A stretch of DNA of 64,000 nucleotides from Kribbella italica (GCF_014205135.1 NZ_JACHMY010000001.1:3162001-3226000), one strand, 5' to 3'; positions 42,804 to 51,902 are shown, numbered from the stretch's first letter. The notes: generated from the letters alone by a model not told the origin. A program made the numbers and translations.

Positions 42804-43202
42804 TCACCTGCGACGGCGTGGCTTCGGCAACCGGTCGGTGAGCTTCGGCCGCTGCGCGGCGGCCAGGACGGCGGCCTGCTCGCGCCGGTCCAGGTCGGCG
42901 TGCCGGAGCAGCTCCGGGTACGTCGCCTGCGGGACCGGCGGGTACGTCGTGACGATCGCGTCGCCGCTGAACACGAAGAAGATCGCCGAGCCGTCCTTGA
43001 TCACCTTGAGCAGCGACCCGTCCCGCACGGTCAGCGCGTGCTCGACCGCCTTCCTCCGCGCCGTCCGCTTCGCCAGCGCGGCCTGGATCGCCTGCTGAGC
43101 CGGCTCGCGCCCGTGCTTGACCGCCTCGAACGCCATCGGCCCGTACCGCACGCCGTACTTCACGAGGTTCTTCGCCAGTCGCCCGCGCTGAGGAGCTGCC
43201 AT
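42804..43202 (-). CDS. Conserved basic hypothetical protein
   Basis: 132-aa protein, not recognised. Rich in Arg/Lys at both ends (RGRLAKNLVKYGVRYG; tail PKPRRRR) with a central segment VRDGSLLKVIKDGSAIFFVFSGDAIVTTYPPV resembling two beta strands. No signal peptide or membrane helix. ATG 43202 was chosen; the frame is open 36 codons further upstream, but that stretch lies in an inverted repeat. A role in nucleic acid or polyphosphate binding is only a guess from charge. Confidence 0.6.
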   Translation of the reverse strand: MAAPQRGRLAKNLVKYGVRYGPMAFEAVKHGREPAQQAIQAALAKRTARRKAVEHALTVRDGSLLKVIKDGSAIFFVFSGDAIVTTYPPVPQATYPELLRHADLDRREQAAVLAAAQRPKLTDRLPKPRRRR

Positions 43203-43261
43203 GCCGTCGACTGTACTGGCCTGGTCCGACAGCCCCCACCCGACAGCCCCCACGCGACTTT

Positions 43262-43310
43262 GTGCACGGCCCAGCCATCTCCGCGCGGAAATCGTGGCTG
43301 AGCCGTGCAC
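43262..43310. repeat. 49-bp nested dyad symmetry element
   Basis: GTGCACGGCCCAGCCA (43262-43277) pairs with TGGCTGAGCCGTGCAC (43295-43310) with one mismatch. The 17-bp middle holds a second perfect palindrome, TCCGCGCGGA (43280-43289). It lies between divergent genes starting at 43202 and 43534 and could form a cruciform or bind a dimeric regulator. Confidence 0.75.
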
Positions 43311-43317
43311 GAAGACG

Positions 43318-43525
43318 AAGGAGGGAGTGGAGCGGAGGGAGTACGGGTTGGGGCGGAGCAGGTCGGGAGCGGAGGAGGAAGCGGCGGCGGCGGAGGCGGC
43401 GGCGGATGAAGCGGCGGCGGAGGGTGGGGCGGGGTGGAGGCGGAGTCGAGGGGACGGGAGTCGGGGCGGAGGGGCGGGAGTTGGCGGGGCGGGTCGGAGT
43501 GCGAGGGGCGGGTGGGTCGGGGATC
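43318..43525 (+). other. Purine-rich, G-run low-complexity tract
   Basis: About 200 bp whose plus strand is almost entirely G and A (GGCGGAGG, GAAGCGGCGG and similar runs), just upstream of the gene at 43534. Many G-runs make G-quadruplex or triplex structure possible. No gene is convincing here. Confidence 0.7.
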
Positions 43526-43533
43526 ATGGCTGC

Positions 43534-44142
43534 GTGACCGTTCCTACTCCGCGCCGGCCGATCCTGCCGGGTAACCAGCTGTTCGAGTCGTTGCCCGGTG
43601 CGGCGGCCGACCCGGCGAAGGTGGCCGAGGTGGCGCACCGGACCGCCGAGCTGCTGGTCCGGGGGGCTCGGTCGAGCGAGGACGCCGAGGTGGTCGCGCG
43701 GGTGGTCAAGCTGGCCGACGACTACGGTCTGGACGAGCTGGCCGACCTCTGGTCCGACGCACCCGCCGACTCCCTGCCCGGCACGCTCTGGCGGCTCTAC
43801 GTGCTGCGTTCCTGGGTGCACTCGAGCCCGGCGGACGTCGCCCGGGAGTACGCGACCGGCCGCGAGTACGCCGAGGTCCACGCGGTGGTGGCCGGCGTCG
43901 CCGACCCGCCCGGCCCGGACGAGGTGCGCGCGATGGTCGACGCCGTACTGCGCGGTGTGGCGACCGGCGACTTCGCGACCACGCTGGACCGCGCGGCGGC
44001 GTTCGCCCGGATCGTCGCGACCGGCCGGGCCCACCTGGCCGACGACGGGCACGAGCAGGTCCGGTCGGCGTCCAAGCTGGTCGAGATGGCCGACCAGCTG
44101 GCGACCGCGGCACGCACGGAGCGTGCCGGTCAGCTCTGGTAG
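43534..44142 (+). CDS. Conserved actinobacterial hypothetical protein
   Basis: 202-aa protein, function not recognised. Starts VTVPTPRRPILPGNQLFESLPGA; the body is predicted mostly alpha-helical (VAEVAHRTAELLVRG, ADDYGLDELADLWS, LWRLYVLRSWVHSSPADVAREYATG). It is acidic, without signal peptide or membrane segments. GTG 43534 was chosen because upstream sequence is the purine tract. Possibly followed on the same strand by the small RNA at 44244-44380. Confidence 0.7.
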   Translation: MTVPTPRRPILPGNQLFESLPGAAADPAKVAEVAHRTAELLVRGARSSEDAEVVARVVKLADDYGLDELADLWSDAPADSLPGTLWRLYVLRSWVHSSPADVAREYATGREYAEVHAVVAGVADPPGPDEVRAMVDAVLRGVATGDFATTLDRAAAFARIVATGRAHLADDGHEQVRSASKLVEMADQLATAARTERAGQLW

Positions 44143-44207
44143 TCCGGCGACGACACTTGCACAGATCCACCGTTGGTGCTAAGCGATCCCGGGCCGGAAA
44201 GCTCAAC

Positions 44208-44237
44208 AGGACAAGGCGTTTGGGCACCGGCTACAAT
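44208..44237 (+). promoter_or_regulatory. Sigma-70-type promoter for small RNA
   Basis: TACAAT (44232-44237) is a good -10 box; AGGACA (44208-44213) lies 18 bp upstream as a -35. Transcription would start near 44244, exactly where a strongly structured stretch begins. Confidence 0.6.
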
Positions 44238-44243
44238 GGTGCA

Positions 44244-44380
44244 GGTGTCGGGCCGCGGTAGCCCCGGGTCCCAAATATAGCCGCTACGAGCGGCCACGCG
44301 CCGTGAGGCGCTTCCCGGTCCGGCACCACAATCGTGACGAGAGCTGGGCGCCCCAGAGCGGGCGCCCAGCTCCTTTTTCT
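44244..44380 (+). ncRNA. Putative structured small RNA, unassigned family
   Basis: About 137 nt with no reading frame. GGTGTCGGGCCG (44244-44255) pairs with CGGTCCGGCACC (44316-44327) over 12 bp, allowing G-U pairs, closing a multibranch loop that contains hairpins GCCGC-TACGA-GCGGC (44280-44294) and GCGCC-GTGA-GGCGC. A promoter precedes it and a T-tract terminator ends it. I could not match it to tmRNA, SRP RNA, 6C RNA or tRNA. It could alternatively be the 3' UTR of 43534-44142. Confidence 0.55.
44341..44380 (+). terminator. Rho-independent terminator
   Basis: A 13-bp perfect stem GAGCTGGGCGCCC/GGGCGCCCAGCTC (44341-44353, 44360-44372) with a 6-nt loop is followed by CTTTTTCT. A T-tract is rare in this genome, so forward transcription surely ends here; the stem may also serve the convergent protease gene. 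Confidence 0.9.
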
Positions 44381-44393
44381 CAAGAAACTCCGT

Positions 44394-47300
44394 CTAGCGA
44401 ATTCCGTAGAAACGCTTCAGCACCTGCGTCACGCTCTTGCCCCCGGCATCGGTCACCTCGGTCTTCAGCGTGACGAACCCGGTCGCGGGCGTGTTGTCGA
44501 CCGTCGCGGTCACCTTCTTGCCGTTGTTCTTCACCGGCACCTCGACCCAGGTCGCGCCGTCGTCGTACGACGCCCAGACCTTCGCGCCCGTGATCCGCCC
44601 CGGCTGGTACCACTCCCCCGCGCCGACCGTGATCGAGACCGGGTAGTTCGCCACCTTCGGCGCTCGCCCGTTCGCGTCGACGTTCAGGTCGTAGTCCGGC
44701 CAGAGCAGCGGCAGCGCCTTGCCCGAGTCGGCCGCCGACGACTTCCAGCGCCAGCGCGTCTCGGCGTCGGTCGGCGACTCCCAGGAGTAGTCACCGCGCT
44801 GCCAGTGCATCAGCTTGTAGACCAGCTCCAGGTCGGTCGGCTGCGCCGGGACGTCCCAGTTGCCCTGCCCGAACCACCCGTACTCACCGAGCGAGACGCC
44901 GTTCGCGAGCAGCTCGGTGCCGCCCAGGTCGAGGAAGCCGCCCATCGAGAAGTGCCCCGGCTCGGTGTCGGACCAGGTCGGGAAGTTGCTCCACACCGTG
45001 TTACCGGTCCGCGCCGCCGGTACGACGGTGAGCCCGGTCGACTGGTTGCGGAGCATGCCCGGCCGCAGCCCCGCCTTCCACCAGGTCTCCTGGTGCCGGG
45101 TGCCCGCCTTGTACGCCTTGGCCGTCGACGTCATCAGCGTCGCGAACGGCCAGGCCATCGCGTCGGAGTGCCCGACCATCTGGCTGACCTTGGTGTTCTT
45201 CTCCGCCGTGACCAGGTGCTCGACCCGGTTCGGCGCGGCCACCTGACCCCGCTCGCCGGTCGGGATCAGGTTCAGGCTCCACGGGCGCCAGACATCGACG
45301 TACTCGGAGTAGGTGTAGTTCTTGCCCGGCGTGTAGTAGGTCGCGTCGATCGAGGCGAGCCCGCGGTCCTTCACCTTGTGCGTGGTGTTGCCCTTGACCT
45401 GCCCGGCGTGCGTGAAGGCGAGGCTGTAGAGGTACGGCGCCGGCGCCCAGTCGGGCGACTCCAGCTGCCAGCCCTCGACGACCTCGAAGGTGCCGCGCTT
45501 GGCCTTGGTCCCGGTGTCGGCGAGGTAGACCGCCTTGACCGAGGGGATGAAGCTGCGGCTGCTCGACAGCACCCAGTCGTCGACCACCCGGCCGTAGGTG
45601 AGGCTTCCGCCGCGGCGCTCGCTCGGCCGTTCGGTGACGACCTTGGTCTGGACGGCCTTGCGGGCGTCGTACGTGATCGTGGTGTTCTTCGTGAGCTTCA
45701 GCTCGGGGTCGCCGAGGAAGGTGTAGGACTCGACCAGCCCGTCCGCGCCCTCGGTCGCGACCGACGCGGCCAGCGAGTAGCTGCCGGCGCGCAGGTGCAG
45801 GGTCTGGTCGGCGCCCTCGAACCCGATCCGCTGCGCGGCGATGCTGTCCAGGTCGAAGACGTCCAGCGAGGTGATCGACGCGGCGGGCTTGCCGTTGCGG
45901 TCGATCAGCTTGACGGTGACGTCGACGTGCTGCGGCTCGAGGTAGAACCCGACCGGGGTGACGACGGTCCGTCCATCGTTGCTGGTAGCAACGATCCTTG
46001 CGCTGACCGCGCCGTACAGGCCGTAGTCGAGCTTGGCCGACGGGTCGATCTTCAGCGGGAGCGCGGCCGACTTGCCGGCCGGGACCTTCAGCGTGGTGAC
46101 GCCGAGCTGAACGGCCGACCGCGGCAGCGGCTTGCCGTTGTTGCCGCGGACGTCGGCGGAGAACCGGAGGGTGACCGGCGTCTTGCCGGAGTTGGTGTAG
46201 GTCAGCGGCTTGGTGACCTTCTCCGACGGCTTGTGCGGCCAGGCGAACGTGCCGAGGTCGGCCGTGCCCGGTCCGGTGACCTGCTGCGCGACGGCGTTGG
46301 CGACGTTCAGCTCACCGGCGCCCTGGTCGTAGACCCCGGTGGTCGACGCCGATCGCACGCTGCTCTGCAGGGCGGACTTGAGCTGCTGCCCGGTCCAGTT
46401 GGGGTGCTGCTGCTTGAGGATTGCGGCCGCGCCCGCGACGTGCGGCGTCGCCATCGACGTACCGCTCATGTCGGTGTACGCCGTGTCGCCGCGGCCGCCG
46501 GCCCGGGCGGCGGTGATGTCCACTCCGGGAGCGGCGATGTCCGGCTTCACCGCGTGGTTGCCCATCACGGGACCCCGGCTGGAGAAGTCGGCGGTCTTCG
46601 AGGTCAGGTCGGTGGCAGCGACGGTCAGCGCGGACGCCGCGCAGCCCGGGCTCGTGATCGTCTCGGACGGGCCGTACAGGTTGCCCGCGGCGACCACGAA
46701 CAGGACGCCGGAGGCGGCGCTGATCCGGTCGACGGCCTCGGCCATCGGATCGGTGCAGTCGACCGGCTCGGAGGTCCCGATGCTCATGCTGATCACGTCG
46801 GCGCCCTCGGCGACGGCCCACTCCATCCCGGCGATGATCCAGGACAGCGCGCCGCTGCCGGAGTCGTTCAGCACCTTGCCCGAGAGCAACTCGGCGCCGG
46901 GCGCGACGCCCTTGTTGCGGCCGCCCGACGCCGTACCGCGACCGGCGACCGTCGACGAGGTGTGGGTGCCGTGCCCGTCGTGGTCGGCGACGTCCGGGCT
47001 GTCGGTGAAGTTCTGCTGCGCCTTGACGGCACCGGCCAGGTCCGGGTGCTCGGCGTCCACACCGGAGTCCAGTACGGCGACCGTGGTGCCGGCGCCGTCG
47101 TACCCGGACCGCCAGGCCTGCGGAGCACCGACGTACGGGACGCTCTCGTCGAGGGTCTTGGTGACCTTCGCGTCCAGCCAGATCTTGTCCAGCTCGCGCC
47201 CGGCCGGGTCGGTCGGCGAGGTGAGCGCCCGCCACGTCTCGCGAGCCTGTGTCTTCTCGGTCCGCAGCGCCGAAGCGCCGACCGACGGCAGGGACCGCGT

Positions 47301-47738
47301 GCGCTCGGAGCCGGCCGGGACCGCCGGCTGGGACCGCGTTGTCGACTTGTAGGTGGTGATGACCGGCACGCGATCGGTGCCGGCGTCGTCGAAGCCTTGG
47401 CGGATCAGGCCGCTCACGTTGAACAGCGCGTCGTCCACCTTGCCGCTCTGGACGAGCTCGGCGGCGCTGTCGGGTACGACGTACAGGTCCTTGCCGACCG
47501 TCCGCGTCTCGTACCCGCTCGCGGAGGGGTCGGCGGCGACGAAGCGGACGTTGCTGCGGCCACCGCCGGCCGGGGTGAGCTGGACCTTGTCGCCGGTGAG
47601 CAGGGTGACGACCTTGGCGCCGTCGACGCCGAGCGGAAGACCAGGAGGAGGGTCCGCGCCCGGCGTGGCCGCGGCGGGGACGAGGGCGGTGGCGAGCAGC
47701 GAGGTGACGGCTGCGCCGACCAGGAAGCGGGAAAGCAT
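44394..47738 (-). CDS. Large secreted S8 (subtilisin-like) serine protease
   Basis: 1114-aa exoenzyme. Signal peptide residues 1-25. An inhibitor-like propeptide runs to about 200. The peptidase S8 domain (about 210-475) has catalytic Asp224 (AVLDSGVD), His256 (DGHGTHTSSTVAG), oxyanion Asn353 (AAGN) and Ser428 (GTSMATPHVAG). About 630 further residues have Fn3/Ig-like character (KPLTYTNSGKTPVTLRF) and end in VLKRFYGIR; they may bind substrate. It is divergent from the HTH regulator at 47887 and likely controlled by it. Confidence 0.92.
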   Translation of the reverse strand: MLSRFLVGAAVTSLLATALVPAAATPGADPPPGLPLGVDGAKVVTLLTGDKVQLTPAGGGRSNVRFVAADPSASGYETRTVGKDLYVVPDSAAELVQSGKVDDALFNVSGLIRQGFDDAGTDRVPVITTYKSTTRSQPAVPAGSERTRSLPSVGASALRTEKTQARETWRALTSPTDPAGRELDKIWLDAKVTKTLDESVPYVGAPQAWRSGYDGAGTTVAVLDSGVDAEHPDLAGAVKAQQNFTDSPDVADHDGHGTHTSSTVAGRGTASGGRNKGVAPGAELLSGKVLNDSGSGALSWIIAGMEWAVAEGADVISMSIGTSEPVDCTDPMAEAVDRISAASGVLFVVAAGNLYGPSETITSPGCAASALTVAATDLTSKTADFSSRGPVMGNHAVKPDIAAPGVDITAARAGGRGDTAYTDMSGTSMATPHVAGAAAILKQQHPNWTGQQLKSALQSSVRSASTTGVYDQGAGELNVANAVAQQVTGPGTADLGTFAWPHKPSEKVTKPLTYTNSGKTPVTLRFSADVRGNNGKPLPRSAVQLGVTTLKVPAGKSAALPLKIDPSAKLDYGLYGAVSARIVATSNDGRTVVTPVGFYLEPQHVDVTVKLIDRNGKPAASITSLDVFDLDSIAAQRIGFEGADQTLHLRAGSYSLAASVATEGADGLVESYTFLGDPELKLTKNTTITYDARKAVQTKVVTERPSERRGGSLTYGRVVDDWVLSSSRSFIPSVKAVYLADTGTKAKRGTFEVVEGWQLESPDWAPAPYLYSLAFTHAGQVKGNTTHKVKDRGLASIDATYYTPGKNYTYSEYVDVWRPWSLNLIPTGERGQVAAPNRVEHLVTAEKNTKVSQMVGHSDAMAWPFATLMTSTAKAYKAGTRHQETWWKAGLRPGMLRNQSTGLTVVPAARTGNTVWSNFPTWSDTEPGHFSMGGFLDLGGTELLANGVSLGEYGWFGQGNWDVPAQPTDLELVYKLMHWQRGDYSWESPTDAETRWRWKSSAADSGKALPLLWPDYDLNVDANGRAPKVANYPVSITVGAGEWYQPGRITGAKVWASYDDGATWVEVPVKNNGKKVTATVDNTPATGFVTLKTEVTDAGGKSVTQVLKRFYGIR

Positions 47739-47791
47739 CGGAGGACCACCTTCGGGGGCAGGGCGATGTCGGGCGTCAGTTCATCGCAAAA

Positions 47792-47852
47792 CCGCCAGCG
47801 GAATCTCGGGATCACCTGGCAGGATTGCGACAATTCGGGAATCCGCCAGCGG
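47792..47852. promoter_or_regulatory. Direct repeat CCGCCAGCGG between protease and regulator
   Basis: CCGCCAGCGG occurs at 47792-47801 and again at 47843-47852, 51 bp apart, in the 148-bp gap between the divergent protease and LuxR-type regulator genes. It is a candidate site for that regulator. Confidence 0.4.
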
Positions 47853-47886
47853 CCGGCCGCCGTACCGGAGTGATCAGGGAGGCATC

Positions 47887-48885
47887 GTGCTCGACGTGCT
47901 CGGACTCGCAGACACCGAAGAACTCGCCTACCGCGCGCTGGTCGAGGTCCCGTCGTACGACGCGGCCGAGCTGGCCGAGCGGCTCGGCTGTCTCCCGGTG
48001 GAGGCCGCCCGCTCGCTGGCCGCGCTGGAGAGCGGCGGGCTGGCCGCGCGCTCCAGCAGCGGCACCGACCGGTACGTCGCCTCGCCGCCGTCGGTCGCCC
48101 TGGCCGCGCTGGCCGTGCAGCGCGAGGAGGAGCTCCGGCGGGCGCAGCGGGAGATCGAGTCGCTCGCCGAGATCTACCGCGGCACGGACACCGAGCGGTC
48201 GGTCGGCGATGTCGTCGACGTCGTACGGGGTGCCAAGGCCGTCGGGCAGCGGTTCACGCAGCTCCAGATGTCGGCCCGCGAGGAGGTGCTCGGGTTCGTC
48301 AAGGCGGAGATCGCCGCCGTCGCGGCCGAGGAGAACACCGCCGAGGACGCGGCCGTCAACCGCGGCGTGCGGTACCGCGTGGTGATCGAGCGCAACTCCT
48401 TCGACCGGCCCGGCTTCTTCCCGGCCGCCGCGGACTCGTTGCGGGCCGGCGAAGAGGTGCGGGTCGTGCCCGAGCTGCCGATCCGGCTGCTGATCGTGGA
48501 CCGGCGGATCGCCCTGGTCCCGTTACTGTCCGGCGCGCACCGCGACATCGGGGCGCTGATCGTGCACAGCAGCGGCATGCTCGACGGCCTGCTGGCGCTG
48601 TTCGACCGGGTCTGGCGGGAGGCGATCCCGCTGGTGTTCGGCAGCGAGGGCGTCATCGAGGAGAGCCCGACCGCCGACGGGCTGCCCGAGATCGACGCCC
48701 GGATCCTCGGGCTGCTGCTCGCCGGACTCACCGACCAGGCCGCCGCGAACCAGCTGGGCCTGTCGATGCGCACCGTGCAGCGCCGGGTCCGGGCATTGAT
48801 GGATCTGGTGTCGGCCGACACCAGGCTGCAGCTGGGCTATCACGCGGCCCGCCGCGGCTGGGCTCTGATCCACTGCGCACGGTGA
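47887..48885 (+). CDS. Two-HTH regulator (TrmB-like N-terminus, LuxR-type C-terminus)
   Basis: 332-aa protein. The N-terminal winged-helix part (VLDVLGLADTEELAYRALVEVPSYDAAELAERLG) resembles TrmB-type regulators; a coiled segment follows (EEELRRAQREIESLAEIY). The C-terminus is a LuxR/GerE-like HTH (DARILGLLLAGLTDQAAANQLGLSMRTVQRRVRALMDL). Such proteins in actinobacteria often control adjacent secreted subtilisins, as here. GTG 47887 follows AGGGAGG. Confidence 0.87.
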   Translation: MLDVLGLADTEELAYRALVEVPSYDAAELAERLGCLPVEAARSLAALESGGLAARSSSGTDRYVASPPSVALAALAVQREEELRRAQREIESLAEIYRGTDTERSVGDVVDVVRGAKAVGQRFTQLQMSAREEVLGFVKAEIAAVAAEENTAEDAAVNRGVRYRVVIERNSFDRPGFFPAAADSLRAGEEVRVVPELPIRLLIVDRRIALVPLLSGAHRDIGALIVHSSGMLDGLLALFDRVWREAIPLVFGSEGVIEESPTADGLPEIDARILGLLLAGLTDQAAANQLGLSMRTVQRRVRALMDLVSADTRLQLGYHAARRGWALIHCAR

Positions 48886-49004
48886 GTGATCGACGCCTGG
48901 CGGTTACCAGTCAGCCTTTTGTTGGTTACCTTCGGGAGGCGCCGGGTACCCCGGCGCCCTGAAGCATCGCAGCCATCCCCTCCGCCGACGAACAGGATCC
49001 CCTC

Positions 49005-50795
49005 ATGCGCCGCCTCCCCCGCGCGCTGCTCCCGCTCGCCCTCACCGCCGCACTGCTCGGCCAGGGCCTGGTCACCGTCGAGGCGTCCGCGTACCGCGGC
49101 CGCGCGCTCGACCTGCAGGCCCACCGCGGTGGCCTCGGACTGACCGTCGAGTCCACCATCGCGTCGTTCACCCGCGGCTTGGAGACCGGAGTCAGCACTC
49201 TCGAGCTGGACGTCCAGATCACCGAGGACGGCCACGCCGTTGTCACCCACGACCGCAAGGTCACCGGGTCCAAGTGCAAGGACACCGCGCCGTACACGGC
49301 CGGCGATCCCGAGTACCCGTACGTCGGCAAGTACGTCAACACGCTGACCTTCAATCAGGTCCGCCAGCTCGACTGCGGCTCGCTCACCCAGGCCGCCTAC
49401 CCGGGCCAGACGCCCGACCCGGGCGCGCGCATGCCGGAGCTGCGCGAGGTGTTCGCGCTCGTCCACCGCTTCCGCGCGAACGACGTGAAGCTGAACATCG
49501 AGACGAAGGTCGAGGCCGGCGCACCGACCGAGACCGCGCCGCGCGAGCAGTTCGTCCAGGTCGTCAACCGCGAGATCCGCAAGGCGCGGATCGCCCGGCA
49601 GGTCACGATCCAGAGCTTCGACTGGGGCGCACTGATGCGGATGCGCCAGGTCGCTCCCGAGCTGCCGCTGGTCGCGCTGACCAACTACGACTTCCTGCAG
49701 ACCGGTCAGCCCGGCAAGTCGCCGTGGCTCGGCGGGATCGACATCGACGACTTCGGCGGCGACCTGGTCAAGGCGGCCAAGTCGTTCGGCGCGAGCGCGA
49801 TCTCGCCGGTGCACGGGTTCCCGCAGGACGGCAAGATCGGCGACCCGGCGTACCGGCCGTACGTGACCGAGGCGATGGTCAAGTCGGCGCACAAGGTGGG
49901 CCTGAAGGTCGTGCCGTGGACGGTCGACGACCCGGCGACGATGGAGTCGCTGATCGGCAAGGGTGTCGACGGGATCATCACCGACTACCCCGACCGCCTG
50001 CGCCAGGTCGCGCGGGACAACGGCTTCCGGCTGCCCAAGGCGTACGACGCCCCGGCGATCCGGCCGCTGGCGTCGGCGCACGCGCACAACGACTACGAGC
50101 ACCGGCGTCCGCTGCAGGACGCGCTGGACCGCGGGTTCAACTCGGTCGAGGCCGACGTCTGGCTGGTCGACGGTGAGCTGCGGGTCGCGCACGACCTGGA
50201 GAACGTCGTACCGGGCCGCACGCTGGAGAGCCTGTACCTGAAGCCCCTGGCGGACCGGATCCGCGCCAACCGCGGCGAGGTCTACCAGCGCGGGCGCGAC
50301 TTCCAGCTGCTGATCGACATCAAGAGCGACGGCCCGACGACGTACGCCGCGATCGACGCCGCGCTGCGCAAGTACCGCGGGATCAGCACGATCTTCGCCG
50401 CCGGCCGCACCTTCCGCGGCCCGGTCACCGCGGTGATCAGCGGCAACCGGCCGCTCGACGTACTGAAGGCCCAGAAGGTCCGGTACGCCGGGTACGACGG
50501 CCGCCTGTCCGACCTGAACTCGAAGCTGCCCGCGTCCCTGATGCCGCTGGTCAGCGACAACTGGACGAACAACTTCACCTGGCAGGGAGTCGGCGCGTTC
50601 CCGGCCGCCGAACGCGAGAAGCTCCGCCAGATCGTCACCACCGCCCACCGCGCCGGCTACCGCGTCCGCTTCTGGGCCACCCCCGACACTCGCGGCGCGG
50701 CCCGCGACGCGCTGTGGTCCGAGCTCGCGGCCGCCGGCGTCGACCACCTCAACACCGACGACCTGCACGGCCTCGAGGACTTCCTCCGCGGCTAG
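49005..50795 (+). CDS. Secreted protein with two GDPD-like phosphodiesterase domains
   Basis: 596-aa exported protein with signal peptide 1-28. Domain 1 (about 35-340) is a glycerophosphodiester phosphodiesterase: AHRGGLGLTVESTIASF, LELDVQITEDGHAVVTHD, ending GIITDYPDRL. Domain 2 (about 355-596) begins SAHAHNDYEHRRPLQDALD with VEADVWLVDGELRVAHD and ends AGVDHLNTDDL, the PI-PLC-like domain resembling yeast Aim6. Both cleave phosphodiesters, releasing glycerol-3-phosphate or similar groups. A duplication in one chain is unusual. It overlaps the convergent ligase gene by 4 bp. Confidence 0.9.
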   Translation: MRRLPRALLPLALTAALLGQGLVTVEASAYRGRALDLQAHRGGLGLTVESTIASFTRGLETGVSTLELDVQITEDGHAVVTHDRKVTGSKCKDTAPYTAGDPEYPYVGKYVNTLTFNQVRQLDCGSLTQAAYPGQTPDPGARMPELREVFALVHRFRANDVKLNIETKVEAGAPTETAPREQFVQVVNREIRKARIARQVTIQSFDWGALMRMRQVAPELPLVALTNYDFLQTGQPGKSPWLGGIDIDDFGGDLVKAAKSFGASAISPVHGFPQDGKIGDPAYRPYVTEAMVKSAHKVGLKVVPWTVDDPATMESLIGKGVDGIITDYPDRLRQVARDNGFRLPKAYDAPAIRPLASAHAHNDYEHRRPLQDALDRGFNSVEADVWLVDGELRVAHDLENVVPGRTLESLYLKPLADRIRANRGEVYQRGRDFQLLIDIKSDGPTTYAAIDAALRKYRGISTIFAAGRTFRGPVTAVISGNRPLDVLKAQKVRYAGYDGRLSDLNSKLPASLMPLVSDNWTNNFTWQGVGAFPAAEREKLRQIVTTAHRAGYRVRFWATPDTRGAARDALWSELAAAGVDHLNTDDLHGLEDFLRG

Positions 50796-51847
50796 CGCGT
50801 GGCTTCCGTGAGGGCGATCAGGTCGTCGCCCTCACGGAAGGCCCGGCGCTGCTTCATCGCACCGTTGCCCTCGCGGAGCAGCCGCCCGACGGTGGATTCG
50901 ACGCGCTCGACCTCGTCCAGCAGCTCGAGCGCCGGACGGACGTGATGGATCAGCAGGTCCAGGACCTTCTCGATCGGGAGTACCTCGGTGGTCCGGACAT
51001 CGAGGTTGTTGCCGGTCAGGCCGTCCTTCGCCGCCAGCCAGTACGCCGCGCGCAACACCTCGGGCTGGAGCTCCGGACCGAGGGTGCCGTCCGCCAGCGC
51101 GGTCATCACCAGCGCGCGGACGAGCGTCGCGTGCAGCACGGTCTCGGCCACGGTCAGCGGTACGTCGCTGACCCGTACCTCGACCGTCGGCAGGTGCGAC
51201 GACGGCCGGACGTCCCAGTAGACCATCCGTTCGTCCATGATGCTGCCGGACGCGAGGTGCGTCTCCACCAGCGCGTCGTAGTGCGCGGCCGACTCGAAGT
51301 ACGGCGGCTGACCGACGCACGGCCAGCGCGACCACATGATCGCCCGCCAGCTGGCGAAGCCGGTGTCGGCGCCGAGGTAGATCGCCGAGTTGGCGCTGAG
51401 CGCGAGCAACGCCGGCAGCCAGGGACGCAGGTGGTTGCTGACCCGGATCGCGGCTTCCTTGTCCGGTACGTCGATGTGCACGTGGCATCCGCAGACGGCC
51501 TGCTCGCGGGCGAGCAACCCGTACCGCTGCTCCATCTCCTCGTACCGCGGCTGCTGCGTCACCAGATGCGCGGCCGCACCGGTCGGCGGCGCCGCGATCG
51601 CCAGCAGGCGCCCGCCGTGCTCGGCCGCGGCGGCGGCCAGCCTGGACCGCATCGCGCTCAGCTGCCGGTGCAGCTCGTCGGAGGTCTCGCACACCGGCGA
51701 GTTGGTCTCCACCTGCGCGCGGGTCAGCTCCAGCTCGACGTCGACCCCGTCGGTCTCGTCCTTGACCGCCTTGCTCCTCGGTAGCGGCTGCCCGGCGGCG
51801 GAGACCAGCAGCAACTCTTCCTCTACGCCCATGGACGGATGCTTCAC
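50792..51847 (-). CDS. YbdK-type carboxylate-amine ligase (GCS2 family)
   Basis: 351-aa ATP-dependent ligase related to gamma-glutamylcysteine synthetase type 2. Motifs: SMGVEEELLLVSAAGQP at the start, QVETNSPVCETSDEL, AVCGCHVHIDVPD, and YLGADTGFASWRAIMWSRWP. It joins glutamate or a similar acid to an amine; it could serve mycothiol- or ergothioneine-linked chemistry. GTG 51847 was taken; ATG 51832 and an upstream in-frame start at 51928 are alternatives, the latter overlapping the divergent kinase gene. Confidence 0.87.
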   Translation of the reverse strand: MKHPSMGVEEELLLVSAAGQPLPRSKAVKDETDGVDVELELTRAQVETNSPVCETSDELHRQLSAMRSRLAAAAAEHGGRLLAIAAPPTGAAAHLVTQQPRYEEMEQRYGLLAREQAVCGCHVHIDVPDKEAAIRVSNHLRPWLPALLALSANSAIYLGADTGFASWRAIMWSRWPCVGQPPYFESAAHYDALVETHLASGSIMDERMVYWDVRPSSHLPTVEVRVSDVPLTVAETVLHATLVRALVMTALADGTLGPELQPEVLRAAYWLAAKDGLTGNNLDVRTTEVLPIEKVLDLLIHHVRPALELLDEVERVESTVGRLLREGNGAMKQRRAFREGDDLIALTEATR

Positions 51848-51902
51848 CCGGAGCCGGTACCCGGCGCCATCCAGTGAGAAACCGCCCTCTAGGCTCTGCC
51901 GG

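Noticed and set aside
44244-44380. tRNA, tmRNA, SRP RNA or 6C RNA
   Set aside because: No T-arm or CCA end, no GGAAG-type SRP loop and no hexa-C loops, so left unassigned.
44334-47873. Long plus-strand frame opposite the subtilisin gene
   Set aside because: Antisense shadow with no domain; the opposite strand has a complete S8 catalytic triad.
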